64,000 nt of DNA from Renibacterium sp043789415 (GCF_043789415.1 NZ_JBDLLW010000002.1:440597-504596), one strand, 5' to 3'; shown: positions 15,736 through 24,859, numbered from the stretch's first letter. Notes: generated from the letters alone by a model not told the origin. Numbers and translations are program-made.

Positions 15736-15747
15736 TATACGGTAAAC
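15736..15747. promoter_or_regulatory. Half-operator-like motif before second SDR
   Basis: TATACGGTAAAC repeats the TATACGGT core of the operator at 14768-14784, about 100 bases before the second dehydrogenase. This suggests a second, weaker site for the same TetR regulator. Confidence 0.35.
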
Positions 15748-15845
15748 AGGTAGGCAGGCAATGACGCCCAGACACCAGAAGCGGCGGCATTCGAGGCCCG
15801 CTTTAGGAGCGCCTCGAATCGATATCAACCCCACTGAAGGAAGTC

Positions 15846-16610
15846 ATGAACTACTACGGCAAAACCATCTTGATCACCGGAGCGTCCTCCGGCATCGGCG
15901 AATCCTTTGCAGAAAAGTTTGCCAGCCTCGGCGCCAAGCTCGTGCTGGTCGCCCGTCGCGAGGACGTGCTCAACGCCCTGGCCAGCAAGTTCAAGGAGAA
16001 GCACGGCACTGAAACCCAGGTGATCGGCCTGGATCTCGCCGCCCCCGGTGCCGCCGCAAAGCTCTACGAGCAGGTACCGGCCATTGACGGACTGGTGAAT
16101 AACGCAGGCTTTGGCACCTACGGACCGCTGTATGAACAGGACGCCGATAAGGTCAACCAGGAAGTGCAGCTCAACTGCGGCGCTCTGGTCGATCTCACCC
16201 GCACGTACTTGCCCGGCATGGTGGAACGCAAAGAGGGCTTCGTGATCAACCTCGCCTCGGTCGCCTCCTTCCAGCCTTCCCCCTACCTGGCCGTCTACTC
16301 CGCCACCAAGGCCTTCGTGCTTTCTTTTACCCAGTCCATCTGGGGTGAACTGCAAGGCACCGGCGTCACCGCTCTGGCGGTCTGCCCCGGACCGACCAAA
16401 ACCAATTTCTTCGATGCCGCTGGCGGGCACGATTTCTCGGTGGGCAAGATGCGCACCCCGGCCCATGTCGTGGAGACCGCACTCAAGGGCCTCACGAAGA
16501 ACAAGCACACCGCGGTGGATGGCTTCGGCAATAAGCTATTAGCCTTCTTCGGCCGGGTTTCACCCCGCACTCTGACCATCAACGTGGTCGGCAAGATGGT
16601 CAAAGAGTAG
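15846..16610 (+). CDS. Short-chain dehydrogenase/reductase (copy 2)
   Basis: This is a 254-residue SDR paralogue of the preceding gene. It shares MNY.GKTILITGASSGIG and the same spacing of the NNAG motif, catalytic Ser138 and YSATK (151-155). GAAGGAAG precedes the ATG. Differences cluster in the substrate-binding half after residue 190, where this copy has a His/Asp-containing loop (AAGGHDFSVG), suggesting a changed substrate range. A hairpin follows the stop. Confidence 0.85.
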   Translation: MNYYGKTILITGASSGIGESFAEKFASLGAKLVLVARREDVLNALASKFKEKHGTETQVIGLDLAAPGAAAKLYEQVPAIDGLVNNAGFGTYGPLYEQDADKVNQEVQLNCGALVDLTRTYLPGMVERKEGFVINLASVASFQPSPYLAVYSATKAFVLSFTQSIWGELQGTGVTALAVCPGPTKTNFFDAAGGHDFSVGKMRTPAHVVETALKGLTKNKHTAVDGFGNKLLAFFGRVSPRTLTINVVGKMVKE

Positions 16611-16646
16611 AGAAGGACGGCGCATCAAGCCTGAGCATTCAAAGCT

Positions 16647-16689
16647 CGGTGTGCGGGGCAAAGAAACAAATGCTTTGCCCGGCACACCG
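16647..16689 (+). terminator. Hairpin after SDR genes
   Basis: A 17-bp stem with one mismatch (16647-16663 against 16673-16689) and a 9-base loop lies 36 bases after the SDR stop. It has no T-run. It sits between convergent genes and probably serves both. Confidence 0.6.
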
Positions 16690-16709
16690 CAGAGCAAGCT
16701 AAAGAAACC

Positions 16710-16877
16710 CTAACCAGCGCTGTTCTTCAGCCAATCATCCTGGGCGGGCTGCGCGAAATTGACCTGCTCGACGTCCACCACTTGAACATACTGATCGGGA
16801 CTCACTCGCTCGGGCAATGCTCCGAACTTCTTCGGGGCTTCCTCGACGGCTTCTGGAACCACGGGGTTTTCTTCCAT
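16710..16877 (-). CDS. Small acidic protein (55 aa)
   Basis: The minus strand between 16877 and 16710 reads as an unbroken 55-codon frame. It starts MEENPVVPEAVEEAP, has an SPDQYVQVVDVEQVNF centre and ends in DDWLKNSAG. AGG lies just before the ATG. Codon choice fits the neighbours, and the frame lies downstream of the DUF167 gene on the same strand. No family is recognised. Too short for most ORF cut-offs, it is probably overlooked in related genomes. Confidence 0.55.
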   Translation of the reverse strand: MEENPVVPEAVEEAPKKFGALPERVSPDQYVQVVDVEQVNFAQPAQDDWLKNSAG

Positions 16878-16930
16878 GACCTCAGAATAGGAGCAGAAAA
16901 CGTGAAAATCCTAGCGATTGGCTAAGAAAC

Positions 16931-17176
16931 TCATACCGATCCGGCGTCGTCCACCCGGACCCGCTTCAGTTTGGCGCTGTGCCCACGCAGAATGGTCACT
17001 TTCGAAGCAGCGACCCCGAAGTACTCGGCGATCACCCGTTCCACTCCACGATTCGCGGCACCGTCAACGGCTCGTTCCGGCACAAAGACCACCCAGGACG
17101 CCGCTGGATCACCGTCCAGCGGCTCCATGAGCGAACCCTTGCGGCTACCGGCCTTCACTCGTACCGAGATATCCAT
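16931..17176 (-). CDS. DUF167 / YggU family protein
   Basis: This is an 81-residue protein of the DUF167 family. Its signatures are MDISVRVKAGSRKG at the N-terminus, then VPERAVDGAANRGVERVIAE and the closing VTILRGHSAKLKRVRV. These match the conserved V-x-P-x-A-x-[DE]-G-x-A-N and G..S..K motifs. The function of the family is not firmly known; the fold is small alpha/beta. The ATG at 17176 is chosen because the family begins here; a longer upstream frame overlaps der. It is probably the last or next-to-last gene of the der operon. Confidence 0.8.
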   Translation of the reverse strand: MDISVRVKAGSRKGSLMEPLDGDPAASWVVFVPERAVDGAANRGVERVIAEYFGVAASKVTILRGHSAKLKRVRVDDAGSV

Positions 17177-17195
17177 GGCCCTGGCCACAAGAGAA

Positions 17196-18716
17196 CTAGC
17201 GAGTCCGCTTACGCTTCTCCCGCACCCGCATAGCAACCTCGATCGGGCTGCCCTCGAAGCCGAAGGTCTCCCGCAAGCGCCGCGTGATGAAACGCCGGTA
17301 GCCCGGATCCAGGAAGCCGGTGGTGAACAAGACGAATTTAGGCGGACGGGAAGAGGCTTGAGTGCCGAACAGGATCCTCGGCTGCTTACCGCCGCGCAGC
17401 GGGTGCGGGTGCGCCGCTACCAGTTCGCCCAGGAAGGCATTGAGCCGCCCGGTGGGGATCCGCTTGTCCCAGGATTCCAGCGCAGTGTCCAGTGCCGGCA
17501 CCAAACGATCCTTGTGCCAGCCGGTCTTAGCCGAGATATTCACCCGCGGCGCCCATTCGACATGCGCCAGATCCTGTTCGATCTCGCGTTCCAGGTAGCG
17601 GCGACGTTCGTCGTCCAGCAGATCCCATTTATTGAAGGCCAGCACCAGCGCCCGGCCTGACTCAATCGCGAGCTGCAAAATCCGCACATCCTGCTCGGAG
17701 AGCACCTCGTCCACCGCGAGCAGCACCACGGCCACCTCGGCTTTCTCCAGGGCGGATTGGGTGCGCAGCGAGGCGTAGAAATCCGCGCCCTGCGCCATAT
17801 GCTGACGACGCCGGATGCCAGCGGTATCCACAAAGCGCCAGGTGCGTCCGCCGAGCTCGATGAATTCGTCGACCGGATCACGCGTCGTTCCGGCCAGCGG
17901 GTCAACCACGACGCGCTCCGAACCGGCCAGCTTATTGAGCAGCGAGGACTTTCCGACGTTCGGTCGGCCGATCAGTGCGACTCGGCGCGGACCGCCGCGG
18001 CGGTCGGTGGTCTCCACCTCGGAGAACTCCGGCAGTACTTCCATGATTCGGTCCAGCAGATCGGCGACGCCGCGGCCGTGCTGGGCGGAGACCGCCCAGG
18101 GCTCGCCCAGGCCGAGCCCCCACAGACTGGCGACGTCGGAATCCGTGCGCTGATCGTCAGCCTTATTGCCGACCAGGATGATCGGCTTCTTGGTGCGCCG
18201 CAGCATCTTCATCATGGATTCGTCCATCGCGGTGACGCCGACCGTGGCATCCACCACGAAAAGCACGGCATCCGCAAGTTCGACGGCCATTTCGGCTTGC
18301 TCAGCCACCCGCTGGTGGATTCCCTTAGCGTCGAACTCCCAGCCACCGGTATCCACCAGGGTGAAGGAACGTCCGTTCCATTCCGCCGGGTACATCACGC
18401 GGTCTCGGGTCACCCCGGGGGTGTCTTCCACTACCGCTTCACGACGGCCCAGAATGCGGTTGACCAGGGTGGATTTGCCGACGTTGGGCCGACCGACAAT
18501 GGCGAGCACCGGGTCCAGCCCGCCCTCGTCGTCATCGAGATAGTCACCATCGAGGCCAGCCAGCAGGGCGGCGTCGTCCTCATCTAGCTCGTAGTCGGAC
18601 AGTCCAGCACGCAGCGATTCGGCGCGCAGCTCAGCCTCGGCGTCGTCCAGCGCGGAGATTTTCTCCAGCACCTGGTCTTCACCCTTGGGCTCAAAGTCCT
18701 CGAAATCTTCAGTCAT
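17196..18716 (-). CDS. der: Ribosome biogenesis GTPase Der (EngA)
   Basis: Der is an essential double-GTPase that acts in 50S ribosome assembly. Two P-loops with GRPNVGKS are visible (near residues 75 and 250), each followed by switch motifs (TPGVTRD, GTTRDP), DTGG/DTAG and NKAD/NKWD specificity motifs. The C-terminal KH-like domain ends in a basic tail (KRKRTR). An N-terminal acidic extension of about 65 residues (EDFEDFEPKGED) is typical of actinobacterial versions. ATG at 18716 (with GTG at 18722 as alternative) overlaps the plsC stop, so translation is coupled. Confidence 0.95.
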   Translation of the reverse strand: MTEDFEDFEPKGEDQVLEKISALDDAEAELRAESLRAGLSDYELDEDDAALLAGLDGDYLDDDEGGLDPVLAIVGRPNVGKSTLVNRILGRREAVVEDTPGVTRDRVMYPAEWNGRSFTLVDTGGWEFDAKGIHQRVAEQAEMAVELADAVLFVVDATVGVTAMDESMMKMLRRTKKPIILVGNKADDQRTDSDVASLWGLGLGEPWAVSAQHGRGVADLLDRIMEVLPEFSEVETTDRRGGPRRVALIGRPNVGKSSLLNKLAGSERVVVDPLAGTTRDPVDEFIELGGRTWRFVDTAGIRRRQHMAQGADFYASLRTQSALEKAEVAVVLLAVDEVLSEQDVRILQLAIESGRALVLAFNKWDLLDDERRRYLEREIEQDLAHVEWAPRVNISAKTGWHKDRLVPALDTALESWDKRIPTGRLNAFLGELVAAHPHPLRGGKQPRILFGTQASSRPPKFVLFTTGFLDPGYRRFITRRLRETFGFEGSPIEVAMRVREKRKRTR

Positions 18717-19440
18717 TTCCACTCTGCTCTGTTCTAGGCGGGGTCGGGTCGTCAGGCAATTCCTGCCCGGAAATCTTCACAGCTTCAGCAATATGGCTCG
18801 AAAGCGCCTCGCGAATCTGTTCCACTGCCGCATCCATTGAAGCACGCCCGGACATCCCGGGCTGCCGTTCGATCTTCAGGGCCTCACCGAAGGAAACGTG
18901 AAAGCGACGCCGCAGCGGCGGGATCTTGTCCTTGTGCTCACCGGTAATCCTGGTGCCCAGCACTGCCACCGGCACCACCACTGCCCCTGAATTGAGAGCC
19001 AGCCAGGCCACTCCGCTGTTCATCGAGGCGGCGTCTCCGCTACCCCGGGTGCCTTCCGGCAGGATGCCGACGCACTCACCGCGCTCCAGCACTCCCTTCG
19101 CGGCTTGCAAGGCCGCCCGGTCTCCCGAACGGTCGACCGGGATCTGCCCGGAAGCATGCAAGACCCAGCCCAGGAAACCCCTGAACATATCGTGGCGCAC
19201 CATAACGTGCATATAGCGCGGACTGGCACCGACCATCACCGGACCGTCCAGGTAGCTCAGGTGATTCGCGGCGAAGATCACCGGGCCTTTCGACGGGATA
19301 TTCTGCCGGCCCAGCACCGTGGTGCGGTAAAGCACATGGTCAAGCACCCGCCCCAAGGGCCGAGACCACCAAGTCTTCCAGGCCGCGGGAGACCCTGAAA
19401 GCTCTGACCCTGGGCGCTTCGATTCTCGAGACTCAGCCAC
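18709..19440 (-). CDS. 1-acyl-glycerol-3-phosphate acyltransferase (PlsC family)
   Basis: This 243-residue membrane-associated enzyme acylates lysophosphatidic acid in phospholipid synthesis. The signature HX4D motif is NHLSYLD (about residues 60-66), and the substrate motif is LPEGTRGSG (about 130). The GTG start at 19440 overlaps the cmk stop, and its own end overlaps der. Members of this family also acylate other lipids, so the exact acceptor is not certain. Context (cmk upstream, der downstream) is the usual actinobacterial order. Confidence 0.88.
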   Translation of the reverse strand: MAESRESKRPGSELSGSPAAWKTWWSRPLGRVLDHVLYRTTVLGRQNIPSKGPVIFAANHLSYLDGPVMVGASPRYMHVMVRHDMFRGFLGWVLHASGQIPVDRSGDRAALQAAKGVLERGECVGILPEGTRGSGDAASMNSGVAWLALNSGAVVVPVAVLGTRITGEHKDKIPPLRRRFHVSFGEALKIERQPGMSGRASMDAAVEQIREALSSHIAEAVKISGQELPDDPTPPRTEQSGND

Positions 19441-20167
19441 CGACGCTCTCCTGCACTAGACGAAGCACTGCCTGCACCGTCTGCTCGAAATCCAGATCAG
19501 AGGAGTCCAAGGTCACCACGCCGTCCGCCGCGCGTTGGAAGTCCACCACGGTGGAGTCCTTCGCATCACGCGCCAGCACCTGCTCGGCGAGCTGCTCGGT
19601 GCTCTGCTTTTCCCCGTTAGCCGCCAGTTGAGCGCCACGACGGGCTAGCCTGGCTTCTTCAGAGGCGGTCAGCAAGAGCCTGACTTCGGCCTGCGGGGCT
19701 ACTACGGTAGTGATATCACGGCCTTCCACCACCATCCGGTGCCGCACGGAGTCGATCGCAGCGCGCTGCCGACGAATCAGTTCAGTGCGGGCGCCCAAAT
19801 TAGTCGCTACCGCGGAAACCGCCTCGGAAACCCGTGGTTCACGGATCTCGTCGGTGACATCAAGGGCATCTTCGGCGTCGACCCCGGCGGCCACCATGTC
19901 GACGCCCGGATCAAACCATTGCTCGTAGTAGAACCGCTTGGCCAGCGCCTCGACGGCGGCTTGGTTCTGCACAGCCACCCTGTTCTCTAGGCAGACCAAG
20001 GTCAGCGCCCGGTACATCGCACCGGTGTCTTGGTAGGCCAGGCCTAATCGACGAGCTACTTCGCGCGCCACCGAGGACTTTCCGGAACCAGAAGGGCCGT
20101 CAATCGCGATCACCAGAGACTTACCGATCCGCAGCTGAGCAGTTTTATTCACGCCGCCGTCGCTCAT
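19433..20167 (-). CDS. cmk: Cytidylate kinase
   Basis: Cmk phosphorylates CMP and dCMP to the diphosphates. Motifs: P-loop GPSGSGKS at residues 24-31, YQDTGAMYRALT after it, and EGRDITTVV with the NMP-binding Arg/Asp. Length 244 residues is slightly above the typical 225. The ATG overlaps the tyrA stop by four bases (ATGA), and the end overlaps plsC. Confidence 0.95.
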   Translation of the reverse strand: MSDGGVNKTAQLRIGKSLVIAIDGPSGSGKSSVAREVARRLGLAYQDTGAMYRALTLVCLENRVAVQNQAAVEALAKRFYYEQWFDPGVDMVAAGVDAEDALDVTDEIREPRVSEAVSAVATNLGARTELIRRQRAAIDSVRHRMVVEGRDITTVVAPQAEVRLLLTASEEARLARRGAQLAANGEKQSTEQLAEQVLARDAKDSTVVDFQRAADGVVTLDSSDLDFEQTVQAVLRLVQESVGG

Positions 20168-21348
20168 TGCAGCACCTTCCAGCCCCGCACGGTGAGCTCT
20201 TCGATCAGCAGATCGCGCTTGCTCGGCAACACCGAGATCTCCGCGATGCCGGCATTTCGGCCAGAGGAGTGATCCAAGCGCAGATCCTCCAGATTGACGC
20301 CGATCTCGCCGATCTCGGTGAGTAGCTGGGCGATCTGACCTGGTTCGTCGTCCACCAGAATGCTCATCCAGGCATAGGGCTGCGCCGGGCCGCCGTGCTT
20401 GCCCGGGATCCGGGCCTGTCCGGCATTACCCGCGCTGATCACCTTAGCCATCGCCAGACTCGATCCAGGAGCGTCGGGCGCGTCCAAGGTGCTGATCAGC
20501 TTGATCAGATCCTCATGCACAGCGTGCAGAATCGAAACGATCGACTCTGCATTGGCCGACATGATCGGCACCCACATTCCGGCGTCGGAAGCGGCGATCC
20601 GGGTGACATCCCGCAGGCCGTTACCAGCCAGTGAGAGGGCGTGCGGTTCAGCGTCCTGCAGCCGAGCCGCCACCAGGGAGGACATCATCTGCGGGAAATG
20701 CGACACCAGGGCTACCGCGGCGTCGTGCTCTTCCGGGCTGAACCGGCTGAGTACCGCGCCGAGATCCAAGCCGAGATTCTGCGCCAGCTGAATCGCCAGC
20801 ACACTGGAACCCGGTGTGGTCTCGGTCGCTTCGTGTGGGCAGACCACCCACGGCATCGCATTGAACAGCTCGCCGCGCGCTGAAACCGCTCCGGCGCGTT
20901 CCCGCCCGGCCATCGGATGGGTGCCGACATAGCGGCTCAGATCCAGCGGCGCTTCAGCAGAAAGCTCGCGCAACTCGCGCAGAATCGCGCCCTTGACACT
21001 CGAGACGTCAATCACGACGGCGGCCGGAAACCGTTCCAGCGCATCCGCCACCACACGCGCACAGATATCCGGCGGCGCAGCGACGACCACCAATTCGGGC
21101 CAGACCTCGGGCTGTTCGCTGAGCGGCCGCCCGGCGCCAATATCCAGGGCCACCGAAAGGGCGGAAGGAGATGGGTCGGAAAGCAGCACCTGAAGCCCCC
21201 GATGGCTCAGCCCGAGGCCGATACTGGTGCCCAACAAGCCGGTGCCGAAGACCACCACAGGTCCCCGAAGGTAAGTATCCCGTGAGCCATTCCGGCGCTC
21301 ATTGGAGTGCTGCTCAGAGGATTCAGGCATTGCGGCGTGCGGTCTCAT
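20164..21348 (-). CDS. tyrA: Prephenate dehydrogenase
   Basis: TyrA converts prephenate to 4-hydroxyphenylpyruvate in tyrosine synthesis. The protein has an N-terminal Rossmann motif (GTGLLGTSIG near residue 35), the THPMAGRE motif near 140, and a C-terminal ACT domain (about 325-394, ILVDDEPGQIAQLL) that should sense an aromatic amino acid. At 394 residues this is a full-length ACT-containing type. Start and stop overlap rluB and cmk by four bases each. Its placement inside the scp-rluB-cmk order is common in Micrococcaceae as I recall. Confidence 0.92.
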   Translation of the reverse strand: MRPHAAMPESSEQHSNERRNGSRDTYLRGPVVVFGTGLLGTSIGLGLSHRGLQVLLSDPSPSALSVALDIGAGRPLSEQPEVWPELVVVAAPPDICARVVADALERFPAAVVIDVSSVKGAILRELRELSAEAPLDLSRYVGTHPMAGRERAGAVSARGELFNAMPWVVCPHEATETTPGSSVLAIQLAQNLGLDLGAVLSRFSPEEHDAAVALVSHFPQMMSSLVAARLQDAEPHALSLAGNGLRDVTRIAASDAGMWVPIMSANAESIVSILHAVHEDLIKLISTLDAPDAPGSSLAMAKVISAGNAGQARIPGKHGGPAQPYAWMSILVDDEPGQIAQLLTEIGEIGVNLEDLRLDHSSGRNAGIAEISVLPSKRDLLIEELTVRGWKVLQ

Positions 21349-22319
21349 AGGCCCACTGAAGCGAGCAGATGACCCACCTCTTGGTTGCCTAAGACACGAA
21401 TAGTGCCCTGTTTCTGATCGCCAAGCCGGATCGGTCCGACTTGTAAGCGGACCAGTCGCTCCACCGGGTAGCCCACCGCGTCGAAAAGGCGGCGCACAAT
21501 CCGATTCTTGCCGGAGTGCAGCACCACCTCAACGAGCACATGACCGGGGGTGGAGTCCACCAGTTTGAAAGCATCGACCTTGGTCACGCCGTCTTCTAGC
21601 TCAATACCGCGTTTGAGCTGATTGCTGATCCCGGATTCCATCGGTCCCTTAGTCTGCACCAGGTAGGTCTTCGGGACCTCGTATTTGGGGTGCGTCAGCC
21701 GATTGGCCAGCTCGCCGTCATTGGTCAGCAGCAGCAAGCCCTCGGTGGCCTGGTCGAGCCGCCCCACATGGAAAAGCCGCTCATGGGCGTATTTGTTCTT
21801 CAGGAAGTCGCTGATGTTCTTCCGGCCCTCGGGATCATCCATCGTGGAGACCACGCCTTTGGGCTTATTGAAGACGAGGTAGATCATGTTTTCTTTGAGT
21901 TGCAGGCTAATGCCGTCCACCGCAACGGTGGAGCTCTTTGGGTCAACGCGCAGACCGAGTTCGGTGACGATCTGGCCGTCCACCTCAACCCGGCCTTCCA
22001 GGATCATCTCCTCGCAGACCCGGCGAGAAGCCACCCCGGCCTGAGCCATCAGCTTCTGCAGCCGGATACCGTCCGGATCGTGCACATCCCGCTCGGCTTG
22101 AGTGCGGGCGGGCGGGTTCTGCTTGACCGGGCCAAGGCTCTGCCCGAAGCGCTCACGACCGAAGGCTCGCGACTTGGGAGCCGGGGTCTTGGGCGATTTT
22201 CCGCTGCCCTTGGCACCTGCACCTTTGGCTCCTGCACCTTGGGAGCGCGGCTTTTTGGGCGCACCCGAGGAGCCTCCACGTCCGTGTGAACCTGAGCGGG
22301 GAGTCGGTGTCATCAGCAA
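21345..22319 (-). CDS. rluB: 23S rRNA pseudouridine synthase RluB-type
   Basis: This RsuA/RluB family enzyme should make pseudouridine in 23S rRNA (position 2605 class). An S4 RNA-binding domain spans about residues 85-140 (LQKLMAQAGVASRRVCEEMI). The catalytic Asp lies in GRLDQATEGLLLLT (about 195). The N-terminal 80 residues are a basic, Gly/Ala/Lys-rich disordered extension with GAGAKG repeats, found in many actinobacterial RluB proteins. It starts five bases after the scpB stop and its stop overlaps tyrA. Confidence 0.92.
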   Translation of the reverse strand: MLMTPTPRSGSHGRGGSSGAPKKPRSQGAGAKGAGAKGSGKSPKTPAPKSRAFGRERFGQSLGPVKQNPPARTQAERDVHDPDGIRLQKLMAQAGVASRRVCEEMILEGRVEVDGQIVTELGLRVDPKSSTVAVDGISLQLKENMIYLVFNKPKGVVSTMDDPEGRKNISDFLKNKYAHERLFHVGRLDQATEGLLLLTNDGELANRLTHPKYEVPKTYLVQTKGPMESGISNQLKRGIELEDGVTKVDAFKLVDSTPGHVLVEVVLHSGKNRIVRRLFDAVGYPVERLVRLQVGPIRLGDQKQGTIRVLGNQEVGHLLASVGL

Positions 22320-22324
22320 AGTCC

Positions 22325-23017
22325 TTAGTTATCAGCGAAATCGGCCAGATTCTCAAGCCCTGGCAAGTGTGGTGCAATATTGGGTAGTTCTTCAACGCTC
22401 TTCAGGCCGAGCCGCTCCAAGAAGTAGCTCGTGGTGCCATAGAGAATCGCCCCGGTTTCCGGGTCGGTTTCCAGCTCTGCGATGAGCCCGCGTTGAGTCA
22501 GCGTGCGCACTACAGAATCAACATTGACACCTCTGATCGCCGAGATTCGCGCTCGGGAAACCGGCTGGCGGTAAGCGATCACCGCCAAGGTTTCCAAAGC
22601 TGCCTGGGTGAGCCTGGCGGTCTGACCTTCCAAAACGTAACGAGACACCAGCGGTGCAAACTCGCTTCGCGAATAGAATCGCCAGCCTCCGGCCACGCTG
22701 CGTAGCTCAAATCCCCGCGGTCTGAACGATTCAGCAGCTTCGGGATCGGAGTTCTCAGGATGAAGAACGGCTGTTCCAGTATACCCGTCATACTCGCGCT
22801 GTAATTCGCGCAGCGCCTGGCTGACCTGGTCCACCGAGCGATTGACAGCGGTGGCTAGTTCCATTTCGCTCACCGGTTCGTCAACCACCATCAGCACAGC
22901 CTCAAGGGCAGCAGCCAACCCGCCGGGCAGCTCTGCGGGGTCAAAGGACTCGGCGTCAAGAGGCTCAGCCCCTGTTGGCGCTGCGGCTTCCAGTGGTTCC
23001 TCGCTCGGTTCATTCAT
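22325..23017 (-). CDS. scpB: Segregation and condensation protein B
   Basis: ScpB is the winged-helix subunit of the SMC-ScpAB condensin complex. The ScpB core runs from the first winged helix (ALEAVLMVVDEPVSEMELAT) to the second (LAVIAYRQPVSRARISAIRG) and ends with GTTSYFLERLGL. The acidic N-terminus of about 35 residues is dispensable for the fold. ATG at 23017 is chosen because it overlaps the scpA stop as ATGA and has GGAG upstream; 23029 is an in-frame alternative. Confidence 0.93.
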   Translation of the reverse strand: MNEPSEEPLEAAAPTGAEPLDAESFDPAELPGGLAAALEAVLMVVDEPVSEMELATAVNRSVDQVSQALRELQREYDGYTGTAVLHPENSDPEAAESFRPRGFELRSVAGGWRFYSRSEFAPLVSRYVLEGQTARLTQAALETLAVIAYRQPVSRARISAIRGVNVDSVVRTLTQRGLIAELETDPETGAILYGTTSYFLERLGLKSVEELPNIAPHLPGLENLADFADN

Positions 23018-23967
23018 GATCTGCTCCATCGTTCCCTGCTCGTTTGCTCACTGGCCGGACTATTCACTGGGCCGGATTGCTCGCTGTCTTCATACTCTTC
23101 GCTGAGGTTTTCCGCCGTCCAGTCCTCGCGAGCAGCCGTCCAGCGGATAGTCAGCTCACCCAGCGGACTGGCCTGTTCGAAGGCGATCACGGCGTCCCGG
23201 AACATCTCCAGCAAGGCCAGGAAGCGTGCGACGACGACCAGGGTGTTTTCGGCGTCACTCACCAGGGTGCGGAAGGAGAGCGGCTTCCCCGCCTTGAGCC
23301 GCTGACCGATCAGCTCGGCTTGTTCTTTGACGCTCACCGGCGGGGCGTGCAGATGCGCCAGGCCGACTTCGGTAGGGGCAGCTTCCCGGGGAGTCAGTGC
23401 CTTGGCGGCGAGCGCGGCAAAGTCCTCCGGGCTGTGCCGCCAGATCAGCTCGGGAAGCAAAGCGGCGAACCCGGGCTCCAGCCCTACCTGCCGCGGGAAT
23501 CGCTGAGCTTCGCTCTCCAGAGTGCTGCCGATCAGTGCGGCGACATCCTTGAACGCTCGGTATTGCAACAATCGCGCGAAGAGCAGATCGCGTGCTTCCA
23601 GCAGTGCGATGTCCTCTTCGTCCTCCACCTCACCCGAGGGCAGCAGCCGGGCTGCCTTCAGATCCAGCAGGGTGGCGGCGATCACCAGGAATTCGCTGGC
23701 TTCGTCGATCGCCCATTCTTCACCGGCTTCTTGCAGCGCACGGATATAGGAGATGAACTCATCCGTCACGGTGGCCAGGGCCACTTCGGTGATATCCAGT
23801 TCGTGCTTGCCGATCAGACCGAGCAGCAGATCGAAGGGACCGGTGAAGTTCTTCAGCCGGACCTCGAAGCCGGGCTTCTTGGCCTGCAGCTCAGGGCGCA
23901 ACTCCTCGAATTGCGCCGATCCTTCAGGTGGCTCAGCCGCCTGCGGCGAGTTACGGGGCTCCGCCAC
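23014..23967 (-). CDS. scpA: Segregation and condensation protein A
   Basis: ScpA is the kleisin bridge of the SMC complex. The signature is near the N-terminus (FEVRLKNFTGPFDLLLGLIG, KHELDI), followed by a helical region (DEFISYI, EFLVIAATLLDLKAARLLP) and the C-terminal winged helix (VARFLALLEMFRDAVIAFEQ). I prefer GTG at 23967, just inside the parA end; the frame stays open to 24051 but that would overlap parA by about 100 bases. A C-terminal Ser-rich tail follows the conserved domain. Confidence 0.9.
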   Translation of the reverse strand: MAEPRNSPQAAEPPEGSAQFEELRPELQAKKPGFEVRLKNFTGPFDLLLGLIGKHELDITEVALATVTDEFISYIRALQEAGEEWAIDEASEFLVIAATLLDLKAARLLPSGEVEDEEDIALLEARDLLFARLLQYRAFKDVAALIGSTLESEAQRFPRQVGLEPGFAALLPELIWRHSPEDFAALAAKALTPREAAPTEVGLAHLHAPPVSVKEQAELIGQRLKAGKPLSFRTLVSDAENTLVVVARFLALLEMFRDAVIAFEQASPLGELTIRWTAAREDWTAENLSEEYEDSEQSGPVNSPASEQTSRERWSRS

Positions 23968-24859
23968 GGGCCACCAGCTCTTTAGCCAACCGGCGGTAGG
24001 CCTCTGCCCCTTGGTGATTGCCGGCGTAGGAGGTGATCGGCTCAGCCGCAACCGTGGCGTCGGCGAATTTGATGGTCCGCTTGATCACTGTCTCGAAAAC
24101 CTTATCGCCGAAGGCTTCCACGAGCCGGGAGATCACCTCTCGGCTGTGCAGGGTCCGCGCGTCGTACATCGTGGCCAGCACACCGTCGATCTGCAAGCGC
24201 GGATTGATCCGGTCTTGCACTTTCTCGATGGTCTCCACCAGCAGGGCTACCGCACGCAGCGCGAAGAACTCACAGATCAGCGGGATGATCACACCGTGCG
24301 CGGCGGTCAGCGCATTGACCGTAAGCAGGCCCAGCGAGGGCTGGCAATCGATCAGCACCACGTCGTACTCGTCCTCGACCTTGCGCAGCACCCGATCGAG
24401 GACCTGTTCCCGGGCGACCTCATTGACCAATTGCACTTCGGCTGCGGAGAGATCGATATTGGCGGGCAGCAGATCGAGGTTCTCAGTTTCGGTGCGCCGG
24501 ATGGCATCGTGCACATCCACCTTGCGGTCCATCAGCACGTTGTAAATCGTCAGGTCCAGTTCGTGCGGATTCGTGCCGAGGCCAGCGGACAGCGCCCCTT
24601 GCGGGTCGAAATCCACTAGCAGCACCCGGCGTCCCAATTCGGCGAGGGCGGCACCGAGGTTGATCGTCGAAGTGGTCTTGCCCACCCCGCCCTTCTGATT
24701 GACCATCGCGATGACCCGGGCCGGGCCGTGGGAAACCAGCACGGGGGGTTCGGGAAACTCGGTTATCGGACGGCCCGTGGGGCCGAGCACGGCTTCCAGA
24801 TCGATGCCTGTGGCGGTATTGGCTCCCGCCAGAGTGTCGGATCCTTGTTCGCTGCTCAC
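23951..24859 (-). CDS. parA: ParA/Soj-family partition ATPase
   Basis: This 302-residue Walker-type ATPase has the deviant P-loop QKGGVGKTT (residues 55-63), LVDFDPQG (81-88) and LIDCQPSLG later. It is the second-locus actinobacterial ParA placed upstream of scpA, not the origin-linked parA of parAB; no parB follows. It may assist loading or positioning of the SMC complex. It is the first gene of the minus-strand block here; xerD, its usual upstream neighbour, is about 28 kb away. Confidence 0.88.
   Translation of the reverse strand: MSSEQGSDTLAGANTATGIDLEAVLGPTGRPITEFPEPPVLVSHGPARVIAMVNQKGGVGKTTSTINLGAALAELGRRVLLVDFDPQGALSAGLGTNPHELDLTIYNVLMDRKVDVHDAIRRTETENLDLLPANIDLSAAEVQLVNEVAREQVLDRVLRKVEDEYDVVLIDCQPSLGLLTVNALTAAHGVIIPLICEFFALRAVALLVETIEKVQDRINPRLQIDGVLATMYDARTLHSREVISRLVEAFGDKVFETVIKRTIKFADATVAAEPITSYAGNHQGAEAYRRLAKELVARGGAP

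Noticed and set aside
23044..23985. Long plus-strand frame opposite scpA
   Set aside because: It is the antisense shadow of scpA, with low-complexity Gln/Leu/Gly content.
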